This document shows, in pieces, positions 21,818 to 33,738 of a stretch of DNA of 64,000 bases. The notes below the pieces were generated by a model. It searched no databases and had not been told where the DNA came from. It worked only from the letters and a program-made list of their open reading frames with translations. The DNA comes from Neoscytalidium dimidiatum (taxonomy: Eukaryota; Ascomycota; Dothideomycetes; Botryosphaeriales; Botryosphaeriaceae), in assembly GCA_037367355.1 (NCBI GenBank), contig CM074697.1, positions 868,001-932,000 of the forward strand. Reading direction: 5' to 3'. Numbering within the stretch: the first letter of the stretch is position 1; every line of letters starts with the position of its first letter. Position numbers and translations under genes: made by a program.

Positions 21818-24800
21818 CTACGGAGCCAACACCAAAGCCAGCAGAGCCATGCGAGTGTAGAGCCCGTATCTCATCTGTCGGAACTTCTCATTAGCCTGTT
21901 ATTCTCAATCAGCGGGGAGGGGGATCACTCACCTGTCTGAAGTACGCCGCCCTCGGGTCCGTGTCAACCTCCTCAGGGATCTCCCGGTTGCGGGGCAGCG
22001 GGTGCATGACAATCATATTCTCCTTCGCATTCTTCATGACCGCGTTGTCAACGACAAAGCTGTCCTTCACACGCTCGTAGTGCTCCAAATCAGAGAAACG
22101 CTCCTTCTGCACACGAGTGCAGTAGAGAACGTCACTGCGAGCAACAATCTCCGGCGTAAGTTCAAAGCTCTCAGTCAGAAGCTGACCACGCTGCTTCAAG
22201 ATCTCGCGTATCTCTTGCGGCATGCGGAGTGTCTCAGGCGACACAAGCTGGATCTTGATGTCATCGTAATGCTTGAGAAGCTCGCAGAGAGAGTGGGTTG
22301 GCCGTCCGTAAAGAAGATCACCAACGAAGGTAATGGTAAGACCCTTGACGGTACCAAGCTCTTCACGGATCGTGAAAAGGTCGAGGAAAGCTTGGGTGGG
22401 GTGCTCGCGGCTGCCATTACCAGCATTGATGATGGGAACGTTCGAGACCTTCGCGGCTTCATGGACAGAGTCTCCGTCAGGGTGGCGAAGGACGATAGCG
22501 TCACCGTAGCACCCAAGGGTGCGGATGGTGTCGCTGAGCGATTCACCCTTCTTGGTGCTGGAGTGGGCTTCGCTGATAGCAACAACGGAGCCACCAAGAC
22601 GCTTCATGGCAGCGTCGAAGGAGGCCGAAGTCCTAGTAGAAGGCTCATAGAACATGGTACAAAGAACTCTACCCTTAAGAATGTCCAAGCCACCTTGGCG
22701 TTGAGCGCCGAGGCGCATCTCCTGGGCAACCGTAAACAAAAGGTGAAGGTCGCTGCGGGAAACCTGTTTGACAGAGACGATATGCTTGCCCTTGAACGTC
22801 GACCTGGCAAGGAGCTGGCCCAAGGTCAAATTGCCATTCGTTCTCCCCAGGCCGTGGGGCACAATCTGGCTGTCCCTACGCTCAGCAGCGAAGTTCTGGT
22901 AATCGACCTTGCTGATTTCGAGATCATAGTGGCGTGAAAGGGCCTCGATGAGCAGCTTGGCGTTCTTGACGTTGGTAACAAGCGGCGTCTGATAATCGAC
23001 AGCCATGCGGCGAGTTCTGTAGCCTCTGCTCATGTAGTTGGCGGGTCTGCGGAAGCGATTGCTGGACGGCAGGTTGATGTAGAGGTCAATTAGGTTGTTT
23101 GACAAGTGTTGGGTGAGAGAGTATTCCGGTTTCTGGTCTGCCTCCGCATCAGAGCCACCCAGAACTTCTAGAAACTTGCAAGGAATGCCGTGCTCCTGGA
23201 TGTAATCTGCAGTACCAGCGGTTGCGAACAAGTTGAAACCCATTTGATGAAGGCGCTGAATGGAAGGAAGCATCTCCAATTTATCCTTGAACGACCCAAT
23301 TGATAGTAGGATGTTTTTGTTCGGCAGCTTGAAGCCAGTGGAGATTAGAGCCTTGATGTATGCCTCGTACTTAGTGCGACCGAAGCAAGCAACCTCGCCG
23401 GTGGAGGCCATCTCGACACCCAGGACAGGGTCCGCACCAGACAGTCTGGAGAATGAGAATTGCGGAACCTTTACACCAACGTAGTCTTGTGGGATGTTCG
23501 TCTCGGGATACTCCGTGACAGGCAAGCCAGCCATGGCCTTGGTAGCCATCTCAATCAAGTCAACACCCATGACCTTAGAGACGAAGGGGAATGAGCGCGA
23601 GGCGCGCACGTTGCATTCGATGACCTTGATGTCGTTATCCTTGGCGATGAACTGGATGTTGAAAGGTCCAGTGACGTTGAGGGCGTTTCCAATTTTGCGT
23701 GTGGCGTCCTCAATGCGGCGGACAGTCTCGGGATCCAGGTCCTGCGGGGGCAAGATCAAAGTAGCGTCACCGGAGTGAACACCTGCGTTCTCGACGTGCT
23801 CCGAGATGAAGTGACCGATCATTTTACCATTACGAGCAACGGCATCCATCTCGATTTCCTTGGCGTTCTCAATGTATTTGGTGATGACCACAGGATGGTC
23901 GCGGGAAACCTCAGTAGCTTGCTTCAGGTAGTTCTCAAGATCAGCCTTGGAATAAACAGTATTCATCGCAGCGCCCGACAGCACGTAGGATGGTCGCACG
24001 AGCACCGGGTACGAGACTTTGTCACAGAACTCCTCCGCCTCCTCAATGCTAGTCAGCTCCTTCCACGCGGGCTGGTCCACTGAGATGCGGTCGAGCATGC
24101 GCGAGAACTTGTAACGGTTCTCTGCAGTATCGATCATCTCAGGGGAGGTGCCAAGGATCTTGACGTTCATGCGGTGCAGAGGCAGAGCGATATTGTTTGG
24201 AGTCTGTCCGCCCATGGAGATGATGACGCCGCTGGAGTTTTCGAGATGGTAAATATCAAGAATAGTCTCCAGGTTGATTGTCTCGAAGTACAGGCGGTCG
24301 GCCTCGTCGTAATCTGTGCTTACGGTCTCCGGGTTGTAATTCACCATGACCGTCTTGTGGCCGGCCTCTCTAAGGGTACGGATGGCGCGGACAGAGCACC
24401 AGTCGAATTCGACAGAAGAACCAATGCGGTAAACACCAGATCCCAAGACCATGATGCCACGATCGTTGAAGTCAATGTCGTGGGCGGAGCCGTTGTAGGT
24501 CATGTACAGATAGTTGGTGAAGGCCGGGAATTCAGCCGCCACAGTATCGATCTGCTTCACCCAAGGGAAGATGCCGAAATCAACACGCGCTTGGCGAACA
24601 GCCAGCTCGTTGGAATTCCAGAAATTCGCAAGCTGGCGGTCAGAGAAACCTAGGGCCTTAGCCTTCTTGAACAAGTCCAGGCCGACGGTCTTTCTGGTGT
24701 AGTTTGTCATAAGCTTGCCGAAATCGCTAAGACCCTTGAGCTTCCTCAGGAACCACTTGTCGATCTTGGTCAATTCCCAAATCTTATCGACGGTGTAGCC

Positions 24801-27440
24801 AGAGTGCATCGCGTTGGCGATGGCGAACAGCCTCTGGTCAGAAGGTGTCTGCAACTCCTGGTCAATGGACATCAAAGCCATGGCCGTCTCATTGAAACCA
24901 GTGTTGTGCATATCAACCGCGCGAATGGCCTTCTGGATAGCCTCTTCGAACGTTTTGCCAATGGCCATGACTTCACCAACACTCTTCATAGACGAACCAA
25001 GGAGAGTAGAGACACGAGTAAACTTCTTCAAATCCCAGCGAGGAATCTTGACGACGCAGTAGTCGAGTGAAGGCTCGAAGCAGGCGCAGGTCACCTTCGT
25101 AACAGTGTTGCGGATCTCGTTCAGCGGAATGTTGAGGCCAAGCTTGGCAGCAATGAATGCCAAGGGGTAGCCGGTCGCCTTCGAGGCCAAAGCCGAAGAA
25201 CGGGACAAACGGGCATTGACTTCGATGATGCAGTACTCTTTGGAGTCCGGGTTGAGAGCATACTGAATGTTGCACTCTCCGACAACACCAAGGTGCCTGA
25301 TAACGTTCACAGCGGTGGTACGAAGCATGTTGTAGTCCTCGTTCGAGAGTGTCTGGGAAGGAGCAACGACGATGGAGTCACCGGTGTGGATTCCAAGAGG
25401 ATCGAAATTCTCCATGTTGCAGACGGTGATGCAGTTGTCGTGTGCATCACGGACCACCTCGTATTCAATCTCCTTCCAGCCCTTCATACTGCGCTCGATG
25501 AGGACTTGCGGGCTCGCAGCGAAAGCCTTGTTGCAAAGATCAAGTAGCTGTGTTTCGTCCTCGGCAAAACCGCTTCCCAGGCCACCAAGGGCATAGGCAG
25601 CACGAACGATGACAGGGAAGCCGATGTCCTTAACGACTCTCATGGCCTCCTCAACGGAGTTAGCGGAAGCAGACTTGGCGCACTTCTCTCCAATAGACTC
25701 CATGCTGCGAGCAAAAAGCTCACGATCTTCAGTGGTGATGATAGTATCGATTGGCGTACCAAGGACCTTGACGCCCAGCTCCTCAAATTCATCCTTGAGC
25801 TGGATGCCGACCTGCAAAGCAGTCTGACCGCCAAAGGTGACGTAGATTGCGTCCGGACGCTCTTGCTTGATTACCTTACGGACAAAGTCGGCGTTGACTG
25901 GAAGGAAGTAGACCTTATCGGCGAGACCCCTAGAGGTCTGGATAGTGGCGATGTTTGGGTTAATCAGGATGGTGTAGATGCCTTCCTCCTTGAGTGCTTT
26001 GATAGCCTGGCTACCAGAATAGTCGAATTCGCCAGCCTGGCCGATACTCAGACCACCACTGCCAAGGACGAGGACCTTCTTGACGTCAACACGAGGGTGG
26101 AGCTTCCTATTCTCCTCGATATCACCTCCAGGGAACTCCACAGGCTTGTTGAGCGTCTCAGGCTCCTTGAGAGCCATGACCACGGTATTGATGAACACGT
26201 CGAAGAGGAACTCGGTGTCCTGAGGGCCCGGAGCATGCTCAGGGTGGAACTGAACGGAGAAGTAGGGGCGGCTGACGTGACGGATACCTTCGTTGGTACC
26301 ATCGTTGGCGTTGACAAAAAGCTCCTCCCATCCAGGGCTAAGGGTAGAGGCATCGACAGCGTAGCCATGGTTTTGGGAAGTGATGTAGCAGCGCCCAGAG
26401 ACCATGCTCGTGCAAGGAATGTTGGCGCCGCGGTTACCGAACTTCAACTTCTTGGTCGAAGCGCCGGAGGCACGGGCAAGAAGTTGGTGTCCCAAGCAAA
26501 TACCAAAGATGGGTGTCCTGGCCTCTTCCAGCGCAGCAGAGATGTGCTTGACAGTGGCATCCATCATGGCAGGGTCACCAGGCCCGTTCGAGATGAACAG
26601 ACCATCGTACTCCTTACCAGCGAGCTGGGGGAAGTCGTAGTCCCAGGGGACAACCTCAACCTCCACTCCCCTTCTCACGAGGCAGCGGAGCTGGTTGAAT
26701 TTCAAGCCGACGTCAACGGTGAGGATCTTGACATTGCGGCCAGAGGGGTGCTTCAACGCGGTCGATGGCTCGGGGTAGTAGGTGGTGGGGGTTTTCCGGG
26801 ACACTGTCGAGGTGTCAGCCACAAAGGATTAATGTAGGTGGACGCGAGCCTCCTTACCTTCTGCCACCAGATTCTTCTCGTTGGGGTTCACCCAGGGTAT
26901 CTCTTCGTAAACGATAGTGTGAGTGGTGCCATTGACAGCAACAGCATCACCATTGGGGGCGTGGCCGTTGGACTGAGCCTCGATGAGCATGCGACCCAAC
27001 ATGCTACCCTCCTGGCGAATGATCTTGGTCAATTCTCTGGTGTCGACGCCGTACATGGCGGGAATGCCCTGCTCCTTCAGCCAGTCGCCGAGGGAGCTGG
27101 TGGCGAGGTGATTGGACCAGTTCTCGCCCGAGTAGGAGAGAACGACCAGGCCGGCAATGTGAGCCTGGTCGGACTCGAAGTAGGCAGGGAGGTCATTGAG
27201 GAGGGGGTCCCGAGCCTTGCGGTCGGGCACACCGTAGTTGCCGACAAGCGGGTAGGTGATGACCAGAATCTGGCCACGGTAGGAAGGGTCGGTGAGGGAC
27301 TCGGGGTATCCAACCATGCCCGTCTGAAAGACGAGCTCGCCGGCGATGCTCCTGTTGGCACCGAAGCTGAAGCCTTCGAAGGCCTTGCCGTCTTGCAGCT
27401 CCAGCTTCATGGCCATCGTCTCGCCCGGCGCGGCAGCCAT
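21818..27440 (-). CDS. pyrABCN: Pyrimidine multienzyme: carbamoyl-phosphate synthase + aspartate transcarbamylase, lacking the DHOase-like domain
   Basis: Catalyses the first two steps of de novo UMP synthesis, from glutamine to carbamoyl phosphate to carbamoyl aspartate. Three exons, 27440-26858, 26803-21933 and 21874-21818, give 1836 residues. The N-terminal glutaminase has Cys297 in GICLGHQ and a HPE motif in VQFHPEH. Next are both CPSase synthetase halves (about 430-1320) and the methylglyoxal-synthase-like regulatory part. ATCase runs from about 1525 to 1836, with [22 protein letters not shown] and [13 protein letters not shown]. Family members such as yeast Ura2 (2214 residues) carry an inactive DHOase-like domain of about 340 residues plus a linker before ATCase. 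Here KVDYQ (Gln1497) is followed after about 25 residues by [13 protein letters not shown], inside one exon. The last intron restores the usual YFRQ|MRYGL end. Divergent from yvc1. Confidence 0.95.
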
Positions 27441-28261
27441 GGTCGTGTCTGATGGTCAGTGAAGGGGGAGGGGGGGTGTCAGGGCCAAGGAGGCTGACAG
27501 GAAAAAAAGAAGAGAAGAGGGCCCGGCGTGGTGGGGAAGTTTTTTGACCCTGCAGGGAGCGCAGTGGCAGATTCCTCACCGCCCGGCGCATTTGGAAATG
27601 GCGTATGCCAAGCCGATCTCCGGTGAATCGGCCCTGGGGGTGCGCCCACCAGCGGCCGCTGCAGGCCTCGAGCTTCCAGGCTTCTCAGTGTGCGGCCGCC
27701 AGCCCATCGCAGGCACATCTCCGAGGGTGCTCGCATCATCACCGATGCCGCCCCGCCCCATGTGCGCCGCTTCGCAGCACGCAGCCGCCGCGGGACGCGC
27801 ATTCTGCGGACGCGCGCGACCAGCTTCCAGCCGCACAAGCATGGGCCCCCCTGGCGCGCATCGCTGAGCATCGCCGTCGAGGCGGTCTAGCTCCCACGCC
27901 CAGCACCGCCCGTGATTGGCTGTGCCGCCTCCACCAGCGACGATTTCCTGTACATCATGGCAAGATAAGGGCCTGCGCCTGCGTGGTCAGGTGGCCGTGC
28001 GGACGTCAACATGGTGTACCGGATTGATGGACGGCTTGCAGCACCTATATGAAACCTTGTCGCTCCTCCTCTGCCTCAATGCGCCGCATAACCCTCCGTA
28101 GCCTGACCTTCACGCCGCCTCCGCCCGCCGCGCCCAGCTAGCCTTGCTGTCTGGCGCTCCTTATAAACAACAAACAATCTCCGCCCGCCTCTTCCCTCCG
28201 CGCCCGCATTCCCCTCCTCCACCGCGATCCCGCCTCCTCCAGCGCGCGCCCAGGGCCATAC
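27441..28261. promoter_or_regulatory. Divergent promoter between pyrABCN and yvc1
   Basis: 821 bp between two outward-facing start codons, GC-rich in the middle. A TATAAA at 28162-28167, about 95 bp before the yvc1 ATG, could serve yvc1. A pyrimidine-rich leader precedes the pyrABCN ATG. Regulatory assignment is by layout only. Confidence 0.5.
28162..28167 (+). promoter_or_regulatory. TATA-box candidate of yvc1
   Basis: TATAAA in the context cttataaac, 95 nt upstream of the start codon, in an otherwise GC-rich stretch. The distance is plausible for a fungal core promoter. Confidence 0.4.
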
Positions 28262-31200
28262 ATGCTCGCATCGCTTCTGCGGCCTCGAAAGGGTCGCCGT
28301 TCCCGTCGGCCTGAACCTTCGCCCTACTCCTCGCCCTTCTTGCAGCGCCACGGCGGACAAAACCCCGATCGCGACTATTTCCACCACGACCATGCCTCTG
28401 CGGACGAGAACGACTACGATGGCGGCGGAGAGGACGAAGACGAGGACAATGAGCCCGTGCTGCCCATCTTCAGTGCTGAGCACCTCGGTATGTCTCATCC
28501 TTGTCTGCGACGGCGCTGCGCAGCCGATTGCGCCACGGCCACTGCACACGGGAGTTGAAACAATCATGCGGAGGCGGCGCCGTGACTTTTTGCATGTTGG
28601 CGTGCCGGCAATTGCTTCAACTCCCCATGTGTCTGTCCTAGCCTTGCCTTTGCACTGCTCCACGAACCGGACCACACTGTGCGACCGGCGCATGCTAACG
28701 CGAGCCCTGACCTGCAGACCGCCTCCCGATCTACAACATCACACACTCCATAAGATTGCTCGTTCTCCAGCGCTGTGAGACAACCTTGTCCTGGGACCAA
28801 TTGCGCTCACCGCAAGTCTCCCAGTTTCTGGTGAAGCCCATCCAGCAGGAAATTCGCGCAACCCTCTTCAACCGCGGCACTCTGTACGCCTTGATCGCCA
28901 ACTGCTTGCAGTTCCAGAAACAAGGCCAGCTGAACCCGGGAAATGTGGGTGTGGAGAAAACCCGCGGCTTGATATGCGAGCTGCTTGCCATGCGCTTGCT
29001 CAAGGAGTACTCGACCCGCGAGCTTATCGATGCCTTGTCCTACGACTTTGATCCCTTGCAGGGTCTCACGCCGCCTGCAACTTCCAACGGTCGCATCAAG
29101 CCAATGGCGCAGTCGCGCTTGGCGCGCATCTCAACCGTTGAGATTGCCATCCGCGCCCAGGCAAAGAAGTTCCTTGCCCATCCGTTGGTAGTGCAGCAGC
29201 TAGAGGCCATCTGGTCTGGTACCATTGTATTCCACTCGTATGCCGACAGTCTGCATAGGCCCGTTGCGAAGCGCACTTTTCTCCGCGGCCCAAATTACGG
29301 GACTATGGAGAATGGCTCGCAGTCGCCCGGGAAAATTGACGAGTCTGTGTCCCTGATGCCCTCCATGGTCCGCCGGACTGTGACATTGTACGACCCTCGG
29401 GAGGCTTCCTTGTTCAAGCTGTCACGCTTGCGTGTACCAAGGTACAGGCAGTTGTTCTCCACCTGCTCCTTTGCCGTCATGCTTGGCTTATTCTTAGCTG
29501 TTCTCGTGACCAAATCTGTCGACATCACAGCTCTTGAAATGTTGTTTTGGCTCTGGTCAGCGGGCTACCTGCTTGATGAAGTGGTTGGGTTCAGCGTAAG
29601 TCAATTTATGTACTTTCATGAGATGTGCGTCATTACTGATATCGCAATCCAGGAACAAGGCTTCAACCTCTACATTCAAAGCGTCTGGAACGCGTTTGAT
29701 CTCGGCATCCTGCTCCTCTTCGTGATCTACTATGTGTTGCGACTCTACGGCATACTCATGCCAGATGTCCGTAAGCAACATGTAGCAGACATGGCGTATG
29801 ACGTCCTAGCCTCTACCGCCGTGCTGTTGTTTCCGAGACTGTTTTCTGTGCTAGATCACTACCGGTATTTCTCACAGTTATTGATTGCATTTCGGATGAT
29901 GGCTATGGATCTTATGGCCATCCTTGTCCTTATTGTCATCAGCTGCAGTGGTTTCTTCGTTGCATTTACACTGGCGTTCGGCGATAATGGACTTACCTCG
30001 GCCGGATCAGCAGCATATGCGCTTTTCCAGATGCTGATGGGCTTCACGCCGGCTGCATGGGACATTTGGAACAGCTACAACGCCCTTGGGAAAGCTATCC
30101 TCATCCTTTTCTTGTTCATCGCCCATTTCCTTATTGTTACCATTTTGATCACAGTAAGTTCTACAGGACGTGAAAAGATTGTATGGAATTATGCTAACTT
30201 GCCCTTCTCAGGTCTTGACGAACGTAAGTGTCACTCGCCCATCAAAACAGTCACTGGTCGAACAAAAATCAACTGCAGAGATCCAGTTGGAGAGCATATG
30301 ACAACAGTGACATCCGTCCTTTTTTTTTTTTTTTTTCCTTGGTTACCTAGCTAACTCCTCGGTAGTCCTTCATGGCAGTGGTCCAGAACGCGAATGAAGA
30401 ACACCAGTTTTTGTTCGCAGTGAACACCATATCGATGGTCAAATCTGACGCCCTTTTCTCCTACATTGCGCCAACGAATATCCTCGCATGGCTCCTAACC
30501 CCACTCCGGTTCTGCATGCCTTTCCGTTCGTTCGTCAAAATGAACCGTCTACTGATAAAGGTCACTCATTTCCCTGTCTTGTTTGCAATCTTCACCTACG
30601 AGCGATTGATCTTGTCGCGAATGGCCTTTCAGCCGGAAGAATTGGTCGAACAGCGTGGACGTTCCCGATCGAAAGCTGTGCCAGTCGCATTCAGCATGCG
30701 GGGCGCCGGGGATCTTTTCAGTCCAGGGACACGCCTCCGGGAGCCGTCAATCACGACATACCACAAGGACCGTGCCCTCGACGAAGTCTTCCGCCGGCCT
30801 TTCAGAGGTCCGACTCCAACCATGCGCCAGCATGCGAGCGACACGATTGAGGATAGGAGAAAATCGAGCAATGTTGTGCGCGACTGGATGCAAGGTGTAG
30901 GCCACGAGGGAGGCGCTTCGCCTCCGGAGGAGGAGCCAAGATCGGTACTGGAGCGCCTTGAGCAAGCCCGGCGTCCTGGAATGCGTCGGTCGAAGACTGC
31001 CAGGTTGGCTATTGCTCGGCGAATCCAGCCTTCCGTGACTAGGTCCGTGGCCTCGGATCCGGACGTTACACCAACGAACGCTACGATGTCACAAATTGCG
31101 CCGGGTTTTGACGAGTCCAGTCTCATAAGCTTGGATGATCAACCACAACAGACTGACGCCGATGGGGACGACGAACTCGTTACTAATGACGAGAATGATG

Positions 31201-32192
31201 ACGACAGACTTACTTTGGGACAGTCGATCCGAACGACCCCTCATCCGGACTCTGACAAAGAGAACCAGCGAGTGTACGAATCGTCTACAGGCGAGGACTT
31301 TTTCAGAACCCCAATGGCTACGAAGTCGCATACTCCCATAGTCCCCAGCTCTGTGTCCTCCAGGATTCGTGACCCACCCCCGTTGCCCAGGCCATCATCA
31401 TCTGGCCAGGACCGCCGTCGCCACCACAACCGCAACGTCTCCAGCAACACCATCCTGTTCAGCCCCCAAAAGGACGGTTTCGGCTCCGGCCACGAATCCA
31501 CCTCGACATCCCCCGTCAAGCGTCCAACCACCGCGCACCGCAGCGGCACCGCGACGCCAAAGACCAAGGCCACCCCGAAACGCCCCACAGCCAGCCGCCC
31601 GAACCTCTCCCCGCGCGCCAACAAATCTGCCTCCAACCTCCTCGGCATCGGCTTCGGCAACCTCCCGCGCCCGGCGCGCACGCACCGCGATCCCTCATTC
31701 AATGCGCTCGCCCTCGACCTCGCGTCCGACCTCGGTGACAACCGCCCACGGCCCGAGCTGCCTGGCATGCCGGGCCTGTCGGCCAGCTTCTCAACGCAAA
31801 TGGAGATGGCGGCCATGGGGGCGCGCCACTTCCCCAGGCGTTCGCGTCGCAGCGACTCGCACAACTCGGACGAGGACGAAGACGAGGAAGACCGTTCGCG
31901 CACGAACAGGATCCTCCTGGCGCGCATGAACACGCTGGAGGAGAGCTTCAAGGAGGTGCTGAAGGAGGTGCGCGGGCTGAAGCCGAATCAGTCGGGCGAT
32001 AAGAAGGGCAAGCAGAAGAAGGGGTCGCGGACGCCGGCGACGGCTGGGTCGCGGACGCCTGGTGCAAATTCCGCCGGTGCGGGAAGCGCCGGCACGGCGA
32101 TCCATGATGAGAGCGACTACGATAGGGCGTCCATCAGGAGGATCGAGGAGGAGAGGGGCTCGGATTTGGATTCGTCTCGGTCGTCGATGTGA
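28262..32192 (+). CDS. yvc1: Yvc1-type TRP cation channel of the vacuole
   Basis: Nonselective, calcium-permeable channel that releases vacuolar calcium under osmotic stress. Five exons join in phase: 28262-28487, 28718-29595, 29653-30153, 30212-30223 (12 nt) and 30366-32192 (1147 residues). The N-terminal cytosolic part contains LVLQRCETTLSWDQLRSPQ. Helices follow from about residue 305 (LFSTCSFAVMLGLFLAVLV) to about 535. A pore region lies around AYALFQMLMGFTPAAWD, and the last helix (ILILFLFIAHFLIVTILIT) runs into VLTNSFMAVVQNANEEHQF. VLTN of that conserved stretch is encoded by the 12-nt exon. The C-terminal 500 residues are disordered and Ser/Pro/Arg-rich with an acidic patch (DEDEDEEDR) and a short coiled segment (MNTLEESFKEVLKEVRGL). 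Confidence 0.92.
30320..30336 (+). repeat. T17 homopolymer inside yvc1 intron 4
   Basis: Seventeen T on the sense strand in the 142-nt intron between the 12-nt exon and the last exon, ending about 30 nt before the acceptor. It could aid recognition of the acceptor after the micro-exon. Confidence 0.85.
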
Positions 32193-33738
32193 TGAGGGTT
32201 TTTCGGCTTGGACGTGATATTCTTTCCCTGCTATGCGTGGGGAGGGACTATCCTGCGTTGAGCGGGTTGTGCTATAGTTTCCTCGCTTTTCCCTTTCGTT
32301 TTTGCATTCTCTTATCCTTTTGGGTTGCATTTGACGGCGTATTGTGCCTTTTGCGGACCCTCTGGTGGCTGAAGTTTTTAGCGTGTCCCGCGTGCATCGT
32401 AGAGCAAGCGTGCAGCGTGCAGCTTACAGTGTACAGCTCGTGGTGGTTTCAGTCATCTCCTTTTAGTCCTGCCTCCTTGCGTCTGTCTGTTGTGTTCCTC
32501 TGAAGGTCACGGTGGTAGCCTGCTCCTTCGATGTGGATTATGAGAAAGGGAGAAAGGGAGAAGGGGTGGCAGTGGTCAAAGAAAAAATTGGGCGGTTCTT
32601 GTCGTTTTGCTTCTTCGTGTTCCTATCGTTCATGCTTGACTGCAGAGATCGAATATTTTCCCCGATTGCGTATTTACGACGATATCCGGAATTAATGACA
32701 AAGACATCAGATGACGAAAGTGGCTCCCTTGTAGGATTTCAAGACATACTTACCGAGACTGTGCGCTGCTGACGAAGACATGGAGAGGAAATGGAAAAGG
32801 GAATACTATGACGAAGGATTCTGGCATTCGCGAGGATACTGTGGCGATAATCGCGAGAAATGGGATGGAAGTTGGATGACGCTGTCGTTGTGGTCGGACG
32901 AACAGGGCCTAACGCCGTTGCTGCGTCGTCCGCAGGCAGCAACAATTATAAAGTCCGCGCGAGCCTTCACTAACGGTTTAGTGCGTCTGCTTAGCAGGGA
33001 TCGGCGAGCGTGAGCGGGGACATGCTCACAATGATAGGCTGCGAGACAAGAAATAGAATGCTGACAGCTGCGTTCGACTGCCGCAGCTGAGGGGACGGTC
33101 CTTTTTGGCGCGAGCCGTCAGTCATGATGTCTTAGGACACAGGTGGATCTCCCACACGGGCGGTCAAGCTATCGGCTGCTGCCGTAGCACTTAACTCTTC
33201 TCTCCACTGAATTTGGTCCGCGAAATCGGACGAGAAAAGATGGGGGTTTCCATGTGGGGCTTAGCCCAGAGCCCGAATGCGCCATACGAGTAGAGGCAGC
33301 GGCGACGACTTTCTTATCTCCATGAACATCTCTGTCAAATTAAGCTGCAGCAATCATCGAACCGCGCTGATACAGGCAGAGATTTCTGAGCGGACCCTCG
33401 TACTCATGTAGTCCGGTCAGGTAGCTGTACTTTGCTGGCTGACTGACCGGGGAGGCCGGAAGCATGGATGCGAGCGGCGGGGATTATCGGAGTTACAGAG
33501 GACATGGCGGTGTTTGGGATGTCTTGTCCCCGCTGGCGCAGCTTCCCGCCTCGATTCGCTACCCCTCACATGTAAGAAAGGGTGTTATTGTACAGCTGCA
33601 CATATAAACCCCTCGAGCTCTCTACCACTGCTGGTTCTGCACTCTTCCACACTCTGACAACCTCCGCTACTGCCCTGAAAGCTCATCCCTGCGACTGATA
33701 GGCTCCAATTACCACTCCAATCCGGACAAATAGTGATC
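32193..33738. other. Intergenic: yvc1 3' flank and AKR promoter
   Basis: 1.55 kb. T-rich yvc1 3'UTR-like sequence at 32200-32660, then mixed sequence without a supported gene. The AKR core promoter lies at the right end. Confidence 0.5.
33603..33608 (+). promoter_or_regulatory. TATA-box candidate of the aldo/keto reductase gene
   Basis: TATAAA in catataaacc, 136 nt upstream of the start codon and followed by a C/T-rich leader. Position and context are good for a fungal TATA promoter. Confidence 0.45.

Noticed and set aside
21896..21932. Alternative acceptor (AACAG) for the last pyrABCN intron, adding ANEKFRQ
   Set aside because: The intron would be only 37 nt, below normal fungal size. The GCTAAT inside the would-be exon serves better as a branch site, and the acceptor at 21875 restores the usual YFRQMRYGL.
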